From positions 1,178,001 to 1,242,000 of the forward strand of contig PQWQ01000001.1 in the NCBI GenBank assembly GCA_002943765.1: a stretch of DNA of 64,000 bases. The letters run 5' to 3'. Within the stretch, counting starts at the first letter, position 1; every line of letters starts with the position of its first letter. Below, piece after piece: positions 1 through 12,693 of the stretch. This DNA is from Psoroptes ovis. Taxonomy: Eukaryota > Arthropoda > Arachnida > Sarcoptiformes > Psoroptidae. The position numbers and the translations under genes were made by a program. The notes under the pieces were generated by a model. It was not told where the DNA came from. It ran no database searches and saw nothing but the letters and a program-made list of their open reading frames with translations.

Positions 1-3000
1 CAATTACATTATCGTTTCAATGATTTGAAACAAAAAGCACTTGAATATTTGAATAATATTAAAAGTGTATTGCCGATTGCACAGAATTTTTACAATGCTC
101 ATGATAAATTGAATGCATGGTTAGATGTTGCCGAACGTAGTTTGAAGAATTTGGAACAACAAAATTTGAAACAACAAGAATCAACAATACGTACATTGAA
201 AAATCAAATTAATGAAAATAAATTATTATTAGATGCAATCAATAATTTAGCACCACAATTTTGTAATTATACTAACGGGCAAGGTACAGCACATGTTGAA
301 GGTATTGTAATGAAAGATAATCGTCGTTTCAATAATGTTTGTGATCAAATCAATCGTCAAGTGGATAAAATTGATGAGCTGAAACAACGTAACGATGAAA
401 TCATTACCGATATTGATGAATTATATGAATGGTTTAAAGATGCACATCGACAATTATTGGAAGCTGAAGGTGTACCACATGAACCTAAAAAAATTACCGT
501 CTTATTAAAAGAAACAAAAGCATTATATGATGATATTAATACCCAGAAAGGACGTGTACGTGATGTTTTGGCTAATGTTAAGAAAATGATTCGAAATAAT
601 AATAATGAAGATATGATAAATATACGTGAAAAATCTGAAGAGCTGAAAGAATTAGCCAATACTGTTTCGAAATTATGTTTGGATCGATTAAATCTTCTGG
701 AACAAGCACTGCCATTAGCTGAACATTTCTTTGATGTTTATAATGAATTAAGTCATTGGTTAGATGAAACCGAAAATGAAGCACAAATGTTAGGCGGTAC
801 AATCAATGCTATACGTATCAAACAACAACAAGAAATCATTAACCATTTGAATCGTTCAATTAATGAACATAAACCAGTATTGGATCGTATGAATAAAACT
901 GGACAGTCATTGATCAATATTGTACAAGAACGTGATGGCAAACAAGTCAAACGTATGATGGATGATATCAATGATCGTTTCAATAATTTGAAAATTAAAT
1001 TACGTGATCAACAATTGGTATTAGATTCTGCTTTGGCTGAAACATCACAATTTACTGATAAATTAGGCGGCTTATTACGCACATTGATGGATATATTAGA
1101 ACAATTGAAAAATGCTGAACCGATTTCAGCACATCCAGAAAAAATACAACAACAAATTTATGATAATGATCAGATTATCGATGAATTGAATCGTCGTAAA
1201 ATGACATATGAAACTGTTTCACAAATTGCTAATGATTTAATACAAAAAGCTGGCCGAAATGATGATTCAGTACGTGATATTCACAACCAATATAATAAAC
1301 TCAAAGATGTTTGGAATCAATGTCAACAATTATCACAAAATCGTAAACATGCATTGGATGATGCATTGAAAATTGCAACACAATTCTGGAATCAATTCAA
1401 TGATGCAATGAAAACATTGAAAAATATTGAAAAAGCAATTCATGCTCAAGAACAACCTGCATGTGAACCGAATGCAGTTTATCGACAACAAGAATTTTTG
1501 AAAGAAATCAAACAAGATTTAGATAATGCTCGTACTAAAGTTGATGAATGCAAAATGACTGGAAGAAATTTGATAAAAATGGTCGGTGATAGTGATAAAT
1601 ATGAAGTTAAAAAGAATATCGATGAATTGGAATCATATTGGAACAATATCGCAAATCTATTCAGTCAACGTGAAAAAGATTTGAAATTGGCCATGGAAAA
1701 AGCATTAAAATTCCATGAAGCATTGCAGAATTTATTAGAATTTTTGGACAATGCTGAAGAAACATTCAATAATTTTGGCCCAATTGCATCGGATTTGAAT
1801 ATTGTCCGCAGACAAGTACAAGAATTGAACAATTTCAAAAAACAAGTTGATTCACATTTGCCAGAAATCGAAAATTTCAATCGTTTAGGTAATGAATTAT
1901 TAGAATGTGTGCCATCATCTCAAGCTAAAAGTATTCGTGAACCAATGAATGAAGTAAATCATCGATGGGATGATCTATCGAAAGCAATTGCCGATCGACA
2001 AGCTGAATTGGAAAATGCTTTGCTGAAATTAGGACAATTTGAACAATCATTGAATGATTTCTTAGAATGGATGGCACGTACTGAACGTACATTAGATGAA
2101 ATTAAACCAATATTCAGTGATCCAAATGTATTGGAACTAGAATTATCTAAATTCAAAGTATTAGAGAATGATATCTATGCTCATCAAAGTACTGTTGATC
2201 AATTGAATTCAGCTGGTAAAATGTTGATCGATAATGAACGTGGTACTGAAAATGCAAGAGTAACACAAAATAAATTGAATAAATTAAATTCAAGATGGCA
2301 ACAATTGTTAGATAAAACAGAACAACGTAAACGTGAATTGGAAGAATTGTTGAAAGAAGCACAAAGCTTCAATCAAGAATTATTGGACATGATTTCATGG
2401 ATAAATGATATGGACAATGAATTAAGCGTATCGAAACCTGTTGGAGGCTTGCCTGAAACAGCTCGAGAACAATTGAATCGTTTCATGGAAATTTATCAAG
2501 AAATCGATTCGAATCGTTTCCGTATTGAATCATTAATTGATCGTGGTAATGAATATATAAAACGTTCCAGAGAAGCACCAATCATACAAAATAATGTCAA
2601 AACATTGAAATCGAAATGGGATAATTTATTAGCGAAAGCAAATGATAAAAAGATTAAATTAGAAATTGCATTAGCCGAAGCAATCGATTTCCATGATTCT
2701 TTGAATAAATTTATCGAATGGTTGACTGAAGCGGAGAAATATTTGAATAATTTACAACCAGTTAGTCGTGTCATGGATCGCATCACCAAACAAATTGAAG
2801 AACATAAAATATTCCAAAAAGATTTAGGCAATCATCGTGAAACAATGATGGAATTAGATAAAAAAGGAACACATTTAAAATATTTTAGTCAAAAACAAGA
2901 TGTCATTTTGATCAAGAATTTATTGGTCAGCGTTCAACATCGTTGGGAAAAAGTATTGGCTAAAACAGCTGAACGTTCAAGAAATTTGGATTATGGTTTC

Positions 3001-5652
3001 CGTGAAACAAAAGAATTTTATGATGCATGGAATGATTTAATGAATTGGTTGAATGAATTAGAGAAGAATTTCGATTCAATGCAACAATTAAGTAATAATT
3101 CTGATATCATTAGACAAATGATACAAAAACATCGTGAATTCCAGCGACAACTTGGTTCAAAACATGCACAATATGATGCAACATTGAAAATGGGTAAAAA
3201 TTTGAAAGAAAAAGCTCCCAAAATCGATGTACCAATTATACAAGAAATGATTGATGAATTGAAGAAAAAATGGAATTCAATCTGTAATAAATCAGTTGAT
3301 CGACAACGAAAATTGGAGGAAGCATTATTGTTCTCTGGTCAATTTAAAGATGCTATCGATGCATTGTTAGATTGGCTGGATAAAGCACGTGAACAATTGG
3401 CCAATAATTTATCTGTTTATGGTGATTTAGATACAGTCACTGCATTGGTTGATCAACATAAAACTTTCTTGGAAGAATTTAAACGACGTGAAAAGAATCT
3501 TCATTCTGTTCATCGTATTTCGGAAGAATTACGAAAATCATCACCAAACAATGATTCATATAATATTGATGCAGAAATTGCTGTCATCGATGAAAAATGG
3601 AAAGAAGTAGAACAACTTAGTCGTGAGCGTTCCGATGAATTAGAAAAGGCAATGATCGAAGCGGAAAGACTTCATAAAGCAGTCAATAAATTATTAGAAT
3701 GGTTATCTGATGCTGAAATGAAATTACGATTCTCTGGTACGATGCCAGAAGATGAAGAGACAACGAGAAAACAAATGTCTGAGCATGAAGTATTCCTTGA
3801 AGAAATGTCACATCAAGAAAATGACAAAGAATCTACTGTGAAAATCGCTCAAGATATTTTGAACAAATGTCATCCAGAAGCCATCACAGTCATTAAACAT
3901 TGGATCACTATCATTCAATCTCGTTGGGAAGAAGTGAATTCATGGGCTAAACATCGTGAACAACGTTTACGTGATCATCTTGAATCATTATTGAACATAA
4001 TGGATTCATTACAAAAAGCATTAGCATGGTTGACCGGTGCTGAAGCTGCATTATTGGCTGCCGAAACCCAACCATTACCTGATGACAATGTCGAGCTTCA
4101 TAAATTGATTGATGAACATGATCATTTCTTGCTTGAATTAGAACAGAAAGGTGTTGAAATTGATAAAATTGCCAAAACATTTGCCATAAAAAAACAAGCA
4201 ATCGCCAGTCTAAAAAGTATGGATCGTAGACGACCAGGACAAGGACCAAGATCATCGACACCGATCAAAATACCATCGAATGATTTCAATTATGATGTGA
4301 AACATCCAAAAGTCAAGGAATTATTAGACAAATGGAGTAAAGTAAATAAATTGGCTCAAGATCGTAAAAAACGATTACAAGATAAACTTGATTATAATAA
4401 TGAAGTAGAACGTATTAAGCATTTTGATTTTGATGAATGGCGACGATCATTCTTGAGTTGGGTTAGCAATAAAAAAGCCAAAATCGTTGACTTTTTCAAG
4501 AAAATCGATGCCAACAATGATGGTCGTGTAACAAAATCAGAATTTGTCGAAGGATTCATTAAATCGAAATTCCAAACAAGTAGATTAGAAATGGAAAAAG
4601 TTGCCGATATTTTTGATCGTAATAATGATGGTTATATCGATCATAAAGAATATACTGATACATTGAGACCAGATCGTGATTTGCCAAAAACTGAATCGGA
4701 AATAATTCAAGATGAAGTTCAAAAACAAGTTGATAAATGTTCTTGTATGGATAAATTCAAAGTATCACAAGTTGGTGAATGCAAATATCGAGTAAGTTTG
4801 ATTAATTGTTTGGATAGTGTGATGATCTAAGAATGTTTTTCAAATTATTTCAGTTTGGCGATTCCCAAAAATTACGACTTGTCCGTATTCTTCGTAGTAC
4901 GGTCATGGTACGTGTTGGCGGTGGTTGGATTTCGTTAGATGATTTCCTCAAGAAAAATGATCCTTGCAGAGGTAAGATATCAGTTTTTACACTGTTTTTT
5001 TTGGGAATTGATTGAAATGATTTTATTTTTTATATGAATTAGTCAAAGGTCGTACTAATATTGAATTACGGGAACAATTGGCTGCCGATTATGGCACAAA
5101 ATCTAGACCATTATTCAATGATGATGGATCAATTTCAACATTAGGACCAATAACGAAAGTAAGATATGATTTTTATTTCAAGATTTGATGATTATCATTT
5201 TTTCTCATTGTTTGTAGATCAAAGAAAAAACTGATCGAAGTTATCCGATGAATGCACAAGATCAAGTCAGATTTAATTCATCGATGACTAGTGATTATAG
5301 TTTTAGTGATCATGCTGATAGTTCTGGTGCCAAATCACGACCAAGAAGTCGTTTGACGATTTGTATGTCATTCATTCATAATTCAAATTTGGATTGTTTT
5401 GAGCTAATTTTTTTTTCATTTCGTTTTCATTTAATAGCCACAAATAGCCGTCCAGGTAGTCGACATTCCAGTCAACCACCAAGCCGTGCTGGTAGTGATC
5501 TATCCGTTGATAGTTTAGATATTAGTAATCCAAAATTGACGACCACAACAACAACGACCAGTTATAAATATTCAACAAAAACAAATGCTGCTCATAAACC
5601 AAATTCAAGACAAGGTTCATATACTAATCTTCGTGATTATCGACAAAAATAA
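1..5652 (+). CDS. shot: Spectraplakin (short stop / MACF1 / dystonin) C-terminal part, 5' truncated by window
   Basis: Giant cytolinker joining actin, microtubules and junctions; only the last ~1,794 residues are here and the frame is open from base 1. Exons 1-4791, 4854-4971, 5043-5158, 5218-5362 and 5438-5652 join in frame with GT-AG introns of 59-75 bases. The first exon encodes about a dozen spectrin repeats with regularly spaced Trp and long amphipathic helices. Two EF-hand loops follow (DANNDGRVTKSE at 4507-4542, DRNNDGYIDHKE at 4615-4650). Then comes a GAS2 microtubule-binding domain spanning exons 1-3 (GDSQKLRLVRILRSTVMVRV, DPCRVKGRTNIEL). The tail is Ser/Arg/Gly-rich (SRPGSRHSSQ), as in MACF and shot. 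This order is diagnostic of spectraplakins. It converges on ERGIC2. Confidence 0.93.
5363..5437 (+). other. In-frame, stop-free intron in the spectraplakin tail
   Basis: The sequence has GT at 5363 and AG at 5436-5437. Its length is 75 bases and it has no stop codon in the reading frame. Removing it gives a smooth Ser/Arg/Gly tail; keeping it would add 25 mostly hydrophobic residues. I call it an intron because the inserted residues do not resemble the family tail. Confidence 0.6.
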
Positions 5653-5975
5653 ATAATTGTTCTGAACATTAACATTAATAATATTAATAATGATAATGAT
5701 AAATTAATACTAATCATAATGATTTGAAAAAAAAATAAGATACGAATATTTTGAAAATAATAATAATAATAATAATTCAATAAATAAAATAAAAACGATG
5801 TGCCTTAATTATTATTATTGTTATTATTTTATATTTGTAAATAACACAAATACACCAACATAAATCATGAATGAAAAGTCTATGGAATTTGAGATTTGAA
5901 ATAAATAAAATGAAATAAAATTCTAACTAACCCAAAACAAATCCAGTAAAAAATAAAAAAATTTTATTTAAAATT
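5653..5975. other. Convergent intergenic/3' UTR region
   Basis: About 320 bases between the spectraplakin stop and the ERGIC2 stop. It is AT-rich with AAT-repeat tracts (near 5758-5775), several AATAAA-like signals for the plus strand (for example 5952-5957) and a TTTATT at 5963-5968 that would serve the minus strand. No gene seen. Confidence 0.6.
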
Positions 5976-7398
5976 TCATTCATTGATTATCGTATAATAA
6001 TTATAATATTTAGTTTGAATATAATCCATTAAATTTGTTAATAATTGATTCAATATGATCGATAATTCAAAAATACCGCCAACAATTGCACAAATACGTA
6101 CTAAAAATTTCCATAATGGAACATTATTTTCAATCACATCGACTTTCAGTGCTTCAATTTCATATTTAAAATATATTCCAGGCACACCATGTAATCCTGC
6201 TTCATGATTAACAATAATATCACGTTCAGTAACTGAATACTGATATGTTTCACCATTATATGAAAACGTTTTGACATTTGTTAGCACAACTTTTAAATAA
6301 TATTGATAAAGATGATAATCTATTAATTTATCAATGAAAAAAAAATCAGAACAATAAATGTCAATCAAATAAATCAACAACAAACTTGAATTGGTAATTT
6401 TTTCAACACCATCCAATGTATTGACAGTGTCGATCAATGAATCATCACCAAATGAAAATTTTTCAATACGATGTGAAAAATTCACGGCTATTTTCAATGA
6501 AAATGAAAATTATTGTTAGAAAAATTTCAAATAAAAATTAATTATATTTACATTTTTCATAATCGATCAACGATAAATGAGCATGACCTATCGGCAATGG
6601 TAAATATTTACCGGCTGCAATATGAAAATTTCCCGATACTTTATTCACTATCAATGTACCATACAGGCGACAAGAATCAAAATCACCACTTTCTTTACGA
6701 AATGTGAATATTGTAAAATCATGATTTTGTTGATGTTGATCATTGTTATTATAATCATTATTGTTATCATCTAATTTAAATGTTTGATATGGTTTCCATA
6801 CCATACGATGTATATTATGATGATTATCACGAATATATTTATTCAATTTTTTCAATTCATTCCATTGATTTAATTTTTCATCATTTAATTGAAATTTGGT
6901 ATCACTTTCTTTTAAATGTCCATAATTGTAAATACTGTGTTTATTGGTCAAATCCATCACATCAGCTCCAACATCTACATCAGTCATTTAAAGCAGAAAA
7001 AATCAATCATGAAATGTAATTGATAATCATGAGCATAAATAAACCTACTTGAACAAGGTGTTGCAACTGTAATATCAACATTTATGTTCAATTTTCTATT
7101 TTGAAAAATAAAAATAAAAATCAAAAAATCACTCAATTATCAATGATTTAATCTTTTAATTTGATTTTTGAAAAAAAACATACTTATCAAATATAGTATC
7201 GACTGAATATTTATAAATAACATCTGAATCAAGATAATTATGAATTTCAAAAAATAATACAATCGTAATGAAAATATATGTGAAAAATGAAACTGTACCA
7301 CCAGCTAATGATGATCTTGTAAAACATGATTCAATTTTTGGAAATATATCAAATCTTGATAGAAATGTTAAATTTTGTTCCATGATTAAACATTTCAA
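5976..7398 (-). CDS. ERGIC2: ERGIC2 / Erv41-like ER-Golgi cargo receptor
   Basis: Membrane protein of the early secretory pathway, partner of ERGIC3 in COPI/COPII cycling. Exons (minus) 7398-7184, 7095-7049, 6974-6552, 6487-6386 and 6319-5976 join to ~376 residues, close to human ERGIC2 (377). An Erv N-terminal segment (FDIFPKIESCFTRSSLAGGT) precedes the first membrane helix. Next come KLNINVDITV and VGADVMDLT, the family core CRLYGTLIVNKVSGNFH with GHAHL, then YSVTERDIIVNH. A second helix (VRICAIVGGIF) lies near the C terminus. VGADVMDL and SVTER favour ERGIC2 over ERGIC3. The start may be Met at 7398 or, five codons later, at 7383. The 66-base intron 6320-6385 is stop-free in frame. It lies 114 bases beyond the DMC1 stop on the same strand. 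Confidence 0.9.
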
Positions 7399-7512
7399 AA
7401 ATTTTTATTGTCAAAAAAAAATTTGTAACAAAAACAAAAGCAATTTTTCAGTGTCATAGAATTTATGAATCGTCGAAGTATTTGAAGAATTTCAAAGGTA
7501 TTCAAAAAATTT

Positions 7513-8859
7513 TTATTCTGTTGCATCTGATATTCCACCATCAGTAATTGAAAAAGTTGCTTCATTTTCAGGTAAATCAGGACTATCGTATACTTTCACA
7601 ATACGAGTATCTCCACGGCCTTTTTTCAAACTTAATCGAACTGTTGATGCATGAGCTACCACATGTCCACCGATTGGTTTTTTGGGATCAGCTTGAAACG
7701 TCATGGATGAACCAGGATCAGCTGTCATTTGATTAGTGACGAATATGGCCACATTATATTCTTCAGCTAATTTCTGTAGCTTTGACATATATTGTCCTAA
7801 TTTTTGTTGACGATCAGCAAGTTCTCCTCTACCTGTGTAATCAACACGAAAAAGAGCCATCAATGAATCCACGACTAGCAATCTGTATACACCGGTTTCT
7901 TCATGGAATTTTGCAGCAACAGCATCTATCAAATGATGAATTATTGATTCATTTTTTCAATCATCTAGATTAGATTCACCTAAAATTTGATGTTGATGTT
8001 CACTAGTGTAGGCTCTGATAAATAAAACATTTTCAAGTGCAGCTTCAACATCCAAATTGAACCTTTGAGCAATTTGCCTAAGCCTATTAGGACGGAACGT
8101 ATTCTCAGTATCGATAAAAATAGCTTTACCACCTTTGTAATTTTCAGAAGTAATTTGACAGGTCGCTTAAGTGATGGGAAATGAAAAATGATTAGAAGAA
8201 TGATCAATGATGTTCGATTTAAATTCAACTTACTGCACAGTGTATGAGAAATCTGAGTTTTTCCGGTACGAAATTCTCCGAAGGCTTCCGTTATAGCCAT
8301 ACTTTCAATACCACCTCCTAACAGAGTACTATGGATCTAATTAAAAATTATTATTCGACCTTAAAAATACTTGCTCAAATTCTTGACAACCAGTTGAAAT
8401 TCTGAAAATCATTTTCCTTTTCTGGCTAAATTGTGATGCAGTCATAAATGTAAATTCATTGCATATTTTTGCAGCAGCTTCTTTAATTTTATCAACTTTA
8501 GCTTCACTTAATCCTTTGATTTGTATCAATTTTTTCTTCATTTGCATATTAATTCCTTTAATAGTACAAATACCGGCTGCTTTAAGTTTTTTAGTATCGA
8601 GTGCATTCTAAAACAAAGAATTTTGATTCATGAAAAAAACAAAACAAAACATGAATCATGACCGATCATCATGGCAAAAAATAAATATTTACGATTCCAT
8701 AATCATGAAGTTTATCGATATCATGATTCCATGAATTTTCAACCGATTCCTGAAAATGGTGAAACATTAATATTTAATACAACGATTGAAAAATAAAAAT
8801 GTTCTTACATTTTCTGTTTGTCTCTGAATTTGTAAAGATTTTTGCAATTGTTTGGCCAT
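7513..8859 (-). CDS. DMC1: Meiotic recombinase DMC1 (RecA/RAD51 family)
   Basis: Forms nucleoprotein filaments on resected meiotic breaks and drives strand exchange between homologues. Exons (minus) 8859-8809, 8749-8693, 8607-8371, 8336-8234, 8165-7980 and 7925-7513 join in frame to 348 residues (human DMC1 has 340). The N-terminal helix-hairpin-helix is clear (KKLKAAGICTIKGI, KGLSEAKVDKIKEAA). Walker A is GEFRTGKTQ and Walker B LLVVDSLMALF. The core also has DTENTFRPNRLR, ADPGSSMTFQADPKKPIGGH and KGRGDTRIVKVYDSP. The residues around Walker B and the Met-Thr-Ala-Asp-Pro loop are those of DMC1, not RAD51. Four or so extra residues (IHST) precede LLGGGIES compared with the vertebrate protein; they start the 8336-8234 exon. 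Confidence 0.94.
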
Positions 8860-9008
8860 TCTTTGATTTTTTTTTTTCAAATTTCAAATCTGATCATGGA
8901 AAATAATTTAAATCGAATGTTGCTGACAGATAAAAATCGAATGTTTTTGAAATAAAATTTTTCAAGAAATTCAAATTCAAGAGTTTCAATTCAAAAAAAA
9001 TGTCATCT

Positions 9009-10253
9009 TTATTTACGTTTAAACTTATTTTTAACAACATTAACATTGATATCGAAAAAATTGGAATGTAAAACAATGATTAATGAAATATTCATCAATA
9101 CAAACATAACGCTTGCTATGCCTAACCAATGTAAATTGTTCCAATGACGAAATTCATATAAATATGCACATAACAGCCATTGAAGTATTGATGTTGACCA
9201 TATTGAAAATATCACAAACCATTTTTTCAATGATAATCGTAAGTAAGGTACAATAATCGGTAATAAACAAATGTACCATTCAAAATATTGAGCTGTTATC
9301 ACTTTGTTCAATATGACAAACGTGTATGTTTGTATAAATAGAGACATACATAATGCTGATTTCATTGTTTTTGCTGATTGATTATAATAAATTGGTACAA
9401 TAATAGTAGCTAATAGCATTTGAGGTATGAATGCCGTGAATCCAATGATTTTACGGACGGTAGTATCATCGAATAATTGATAGAAATAAAAATAAGGGCT
9501 GAAATTGTGTTGCAAATCTTGACGATAAAAATGATATAACCATGCTTCTTCAATATAAATCCATCCGCAGAGTTTATAAGAAAGATAGGTAGGAATCGAT
9601 AAACCGATTAATGTTGAGATGCCAAATTTAATTTTAGGAAAATTAGGCAATAAAGAATTCAAAATTGATGAATTATTTTCAGTCAGGTAAAGATAAAATG
9701 TTGATGCATATATGATTGGATAAATTTTAAAGTGTATTACGAAACCAAAGCACAAGCCGGCTAATATCAAATGATTACGAATAAATAGAAAAATGACTAA
9801 TAAAACCAGTGTACATATTAATGATTCTGAGCTTCCACGTGTACTAATTATCAAAGTTAATGGATTATATAACCATAATAAATAATAATTTAAATATTGT
9901 TGTCGATTATCATTTTTTGTTTTTGTCAGTGTAATACCGTGAATAAGTAAACCACCAATCAGATCAAATAAGGTGAATAATAATTTACCAAATTGTTCAA
10001 ACCATATTATATTAGGTATCATTAAATATGCTAAAAATGGTGTATAACGATATGTTGGACGATCAAATGGTGTTGTACCATTCAAAATATGTCTAGAACC
10101 ATCAGTGAATACCACATAATCAATATCAGTGTATTTTACATCCAGATATCTGTCTTGAATTTCACAGAATAATATCAAGATAATATGTATCAATAATGAA
10201 ATGATTAAATGAATGAATGGATTAAGATTGAAAAATTTTTTCAATAATATCAT
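9009..10253 (-). CDS. PIGM: GPI mannosyltransferase 1 (PIG-M)
   Basis: ER multipass enzyme that adds the first (alpha-1,4) mannose to GPI anchors, using dolichol-phosphate mannose on the lumenal side. It is a single uninterrupted ORF of 414 residues (human ~423), starting at an ATG at 10253. The GT-C signature DxD lies in the first lumenal loop (YTDIDYVVFTDGSR), followed by PFDRPTYRYTPFLAYL. These are family hallmarks. The rest is a series of about ten hydrophobic helices with STRGSSES between them. It is head-to-head with DNAJC2 across only 230 bases, so the two probably share a promoter region. It lies 149 bases upstream of the DMC1 start on the same strand. Confidence 0.93.
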   Translation of the reverse strand: MILLKKFFNLNPFIHLIISLLIHIILILFCEIQDRYLDVKYTDIDYVVFTDGSRHILNGTTPFDRPTYRYTPFLAYLMIPNIIWFEQFGKLLFTLFDLIGGLLIHGITLTKTKNDNRQQYLNYYLLWLYNPLTLIISTRGSSESLICTLVLLVIFLFIRNHLILAGLCFGFVIHFKIYPIIYASTFYLYLTENNSSILNSLLPNFPKIKFGISTLIGLSIPTYLSYKLCGWIYIEEAWLYHFYRQDLQHNFSPYFYFYQLFDDTTVRKIIGFTAFIPQMLLATIIVPIYYNQSAKTMKSALCMSLFIQTYTFVILNKVITAQYFEWYICLLPIIVPYLRLSLKKWFVIFSIWSTSILQWLLCAYLYEFRHWNNLHWLGIASVMFVLMNISLIIVLHSNFFDINVNVVKNKFKRK

Positions 10254-10483
10254 CCTAAATTGACATTTGCTGAATATTTTGAAATGTAAACATATGATTG
10301 AAATTTATTTTCTTGAAAAAATTTCCCAGAAAATTTAAATCCATTCATCAATTCACAATGTACGTCTGCCAATAAAAACCAACGAGGTTTTTCATGCATT
10401 GGCCTCTAAAAACATTTTGAGTGAATCAAAAGTTGCATGATTTTTTATTATTCTTGAAATTTTTTCCGAATTATCGTCGAAAG
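10254..10483. promoter_or_regulatory. Divergent PIGM/DNAJC2 promoter region
   Basis: Only 230 bases separate the two oppositely oriented start codons, so both promoters and 5' UTRs must lie here or overlap. No specific element is recognised. Confidence 0.45.
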
Positions 10484-12636
10484 ATGAGCTCATCTAAAAG
10501 CAATGATGGTAAGCGATTATTCAATTGATTTAAACATAATTTAAATTAACTTTAATCTCCACTACAGCCAACAAATCACTTGTTATTTATGAATCACATT
10601 CAGTATGGATGAATAATTTATTACAAAAATTAGGAGTAATACAAATAACTGACAATAATGATGAACAACAAGATTCAAAAAATGGAGATAAAAAACTATC
10701 TATCAACGGTAATAATAACGAAGATAATGATTTGATAAACGAAAGTGATGATAATTCTGAAGATTATGACGATGAAAAAGAGTGTGATAATTATTTGAAA
10801 AATTTAGATGCAAAAGATTGGAAAAATCAAGATCATTATCGTGTTTTAGGTTTGAGCAAAAAACGTATCAATGCAAGTGAAGCTCAAATTAAAAAATCAT
10901 GTAAGACATTCAAATATTTTTATGATGAATTATTAATAGTTACATTTAAATCTATTAGATCGAAAAATAGTTCTCAGACATCATCCAGATAAGCAAGGAA
11001 AAAATATCGATTTGAATTGTCACTATTTTTCATGCATTACAAAAGCATACGAAATATTAAGTGATCCAATCAAACGTCGTTCATATGACAGTGTTGATCC
11101 AACATTCGATGATACTGTACCGAACGCAACAACTTATAATAAAAATCGCTTTTTTGAAATATTTCCACCTGTGTTTGAATTGAATGAAAGATGGTCCATT
11201 AAAAAACCAGTGCCATCGATTGGTGATGAGAATTCTACGTTCGAAGAAATTGATAATTTTTATAAATTTTGGTATAATTTTGAATCATGGCGTGAATATT
11301 CATATTTAGATGAAGAGGAGAAAGAAAAAGGTGAAAATCGTGAAGAAAGACGATATCTAGATAAACAAAATAAAATAGCGCGTGCACAAAGAAAAAAAGA
11401 AGAAATGCAACGCATTCGACTATTAGTCGATAATGCATATCAATGTGATCCACGTGTTGTTCGATTTAAAGAAGATGAAAAACGTCGTCGACAACAACAG
11501 AAACAAGCTAGACAAGAAAGTATTCGTGCAAAAAAAGAGGAAGAAGAAAGATTACAGCGGGAAAAATTGGAACAAGAATTGGCCGAGAAAAAGCGTAAAG
11601 AAGAAGAAGAAAAAAGAAAAAAAGACGAAGAGCGTAAACAAAAAGAAGCACTCAAAAAGAAAACCAAAAAAGAAATTAAGCTTCTTGAAACATTATTACA
11701 AAATGAAAATTATTTTGCCGATTCACAAGATTCTGCATTGAAAATTGAACATATGAAAGAATGTGATAAAATGACTAAATTATTTTCATTAGAACAAATA
11801 ATTGAATTTCGAAAAAAATTGGAATCATTCAACAAACATAATGATAAAAAACAATATTTTCTATCTGAAATAGAGAAAATGAACAAGAAATTGGAAGAAG
11901 AACGCAACGAATTAATTAATAGCTCAACTTCAACAACAGCAGCTGCAACAAGTGGTTCAGCTAATACGAGTACAAAAAAACATTGGTCATATGATGATGT
12001 TCAATTATTAATAAAAGCTGTCAAATTATTTCCACCTGGTACACCGAATCGTTGGACAGTAATTGCAAATTATGTAAATGATAAAACCGATTCAAATATT
12101 GTTCGTAATCATCGAGATGTATTGGAAAAAGCAAAAGATTTACAAAATTCAAGTATGTATTTTTTTATTTATTCATTATAAATTGATATGATAATTGTTT
12201 TTTTTAATTTAGATGAACAACAACAAGATCTTCGAGAAGAAGCAAATAAGAATGCCTTTAAAAAACTTGAAATACATGCAACTGAAAAGGCAACTACTAT
12301 TGCACAAGAATCGGTTCCAAGTCAACGTTATGATGGTAAGCAAATAAAGACATTATTTGATCGATAAGGCACTAATTTTCCATTTATTTTTTTTCGACAA
12401 AAGCTCCAAGTTCAATATTAGAAGTTAATGATAGTCCATGGACAAATGAAGAACAACAGCTATTAGAACAAGCAATGAAAACATATCCTTCAAATTTAGG
12501 AACAGAAAGATGGAATCTCATAGCGGAATGTATACCGAATCGTTCCAGAGCTGATTGTATAAAACGTTATAAATATTTAGTAGAACTAGTAAAGGCAAAA
12601 AATATGGCCAAAAATAAAGCAAAAAAGCCATCCTAA
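10484..12636 (+). CDS. DNAJC2: DNAJC2 / zuotin (MPP11) ribosome-associated J-protein with SANT domains
   Basis: Hsp40 of the ribosome-associated complex; it activates Hsp70 on nascent chains and also acts in chromatin through SANT domains. Exons 10484-10508, 10568-10900, 10959-12152, 12213-12335 and 12404-12636 join to 635 residues (human 621). It has an acidic N-terminal segment and a J domain with DWKNQDHYRVLGL and the catalytic HPD (RHHPDKQGK). The zuotin signature follows (DPTFDDTVP, WYNFESWREYSYLDEEEKEK). A long charged coiled coil comes next (roughly 11380-11680), then two Myb/SANT repeats (HWSYDDVQLLIKAVKLFP; PWTNEEQQLLEQAMKTYP). The HPD lies right after the second intron. Its stop is only 57 bases from the RALGAPB stop on the other strand. 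Confidence 0.95.
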
Positions 12637-12683
12637 TATCTTCGATGATCATGTATTTTTCCATATTTTTTTAAAACCATATT

Positions 12684-12689
12684 TTTATT
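12684..12689 (-). terminator. RALGAPB poly(A) signal
   Basis: AATAAA on the minus strand, a few bases after the RALGAPB stop codon (12694-12696). Cleavage 15-30 bases on would fall in the 57-base gap before the DNAJC2 stop. Confidence 0.5.
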
Positions 12690-12693
12690 TGTT

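Noticed and set aside
11433..11741. Lys-rich plus-strand ORF
   Set aside because: Out-of-frame shadow of the DNAJC2 charged coiled coil.
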